In this document: piece after piece, positions 63,990 through 64,000 of the stretch
Position numbering within the stretch: position 1 is the stretch's first letter
Layout: every line of letters starts with the position of its first letter
Assembly (NCBI RefSeq): GCF_900302485.1
Contig: NZ_OMOI01000001.1
Location: 2,170,001 to 2,234,000, forward strand
Source: Aliiroseovarius pelagivivens
GTDB taxonomy: Bacteria > Pseudomonadota > Alphaproteobacteria > Rhodobacterales > Rhodobacteraceae
DNA length: 64,000 nt
Reading direction: 5' to 3'
The notes under the pieces: model-generated
Database searches by the model: none
What the model saw: the letters and a program-made list of their open reading frames with translations, nothing else
What the model was told of the DNA's origin: nothing
Made by a program: the position numbers and the translations under genes

Positions 63990-64000
63990 TTGATCCAAAT
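63990..64000. promoter_or_regulatory. Probable FNR-type box cut by the window edge
   Basis: The window ends in TTGATCCAAAT. This is the first 11 bases of TTGAT-N4-ATCAA, and the next three bases would need to be CAA. Its position ahead of narK1 is where FNR/Nnr control of nitrate respiration is expected. Confidence 0.45.

Overview
The window looks like chromosome of a marine alphaproteobacterium of the Roseobacter group (Rhodobacteraceae). The base composition is GC-rich, genes are tightly packed with frequent ATGA stop/start overlaps, and the gene set is typical of that group: ectoine-hydrolase-like catabolism, a Hint-domain protein, an IalB-family protein, a phasin, peptide/nickel-type ABC transport and a respiratory nitrate reductase. 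This assignment is inferred from gene content, not from a marker gene. No rRNA, tRNA, CRISPR array, insertion sequence or prophage was recognised.

Layout. 1-1905 (-): a MacA-like adaptor and its ABC ATPase, which runs off the left edge. 2313-4280 (-): a solitary ClpA/B-like AAA+ ATPase. 4792-8530 (+): three coupled genes (class III aminotransferase, DoeA-type ectoine hydrolase, ArgE-type deacetylase) that together could turn ectoine into a diaminobutyrate-derived aldehyde. 8805-11900 (-): a secreted DUF2202 protein and an autotransporter-like barrel protein behind a perfect FNR palindrome. 12343-17349: a hydantoinase/oxoprolinase, a DEAD-box helicase and a small secreted protein. 17576-21897 (-): a five-gene operon with two Tat-exported Ser/Pro/Ala-rich proteins, an HprK-like/PqqD fusion, and a PhoP/PhoQ-like two-component pair. 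This is the best candidate for an undescribed system. 22333-28990: a Hint protein with an out-of-frame second C-terminus, an RND efflux pair and a small membrane methyltransferase. 29155-34455 (+): a small DUF2946-like protein and a five-gene DppA/NikA-type ABC importer. 34736-45586 (+): one 3616-residue autotransporter with 41 glycine-rich repeats. 45593-49044 (-): IalB-like protein, phasin, quinone-reductase-like flavoprotein and cytosine-deaminase-like amidohydrolase. 49196-52400: a thioesterase (+) facing an acyl carrier protein, an adenylating enzyme and a methyltransferase (-), apparently a very small assembly-line pathway. 52681-63882 (-): nitrate respiration in the order narK1-narK2-narG-narH-narJ-narI-parvulin-DUF2478.

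Regulation. FNR-type palindromes (TTGAT-N4-ATCAA or one mismatch) lie in front of the MacA-like gene (two), the barrel protein at 9654-11900, the RND pair at 23917, and, cut by the right edge, narK1. This suggests that envelope and efflux functions here share low-oxygen control with nitrate respiration. That is inferred from sequence motifs only.

Starts were chosen by ribosome-binding site, signal peptide or overlap, and often lie inside a longer open frame. Functions come from recognisable motifs and remembered family features; no database search was run.
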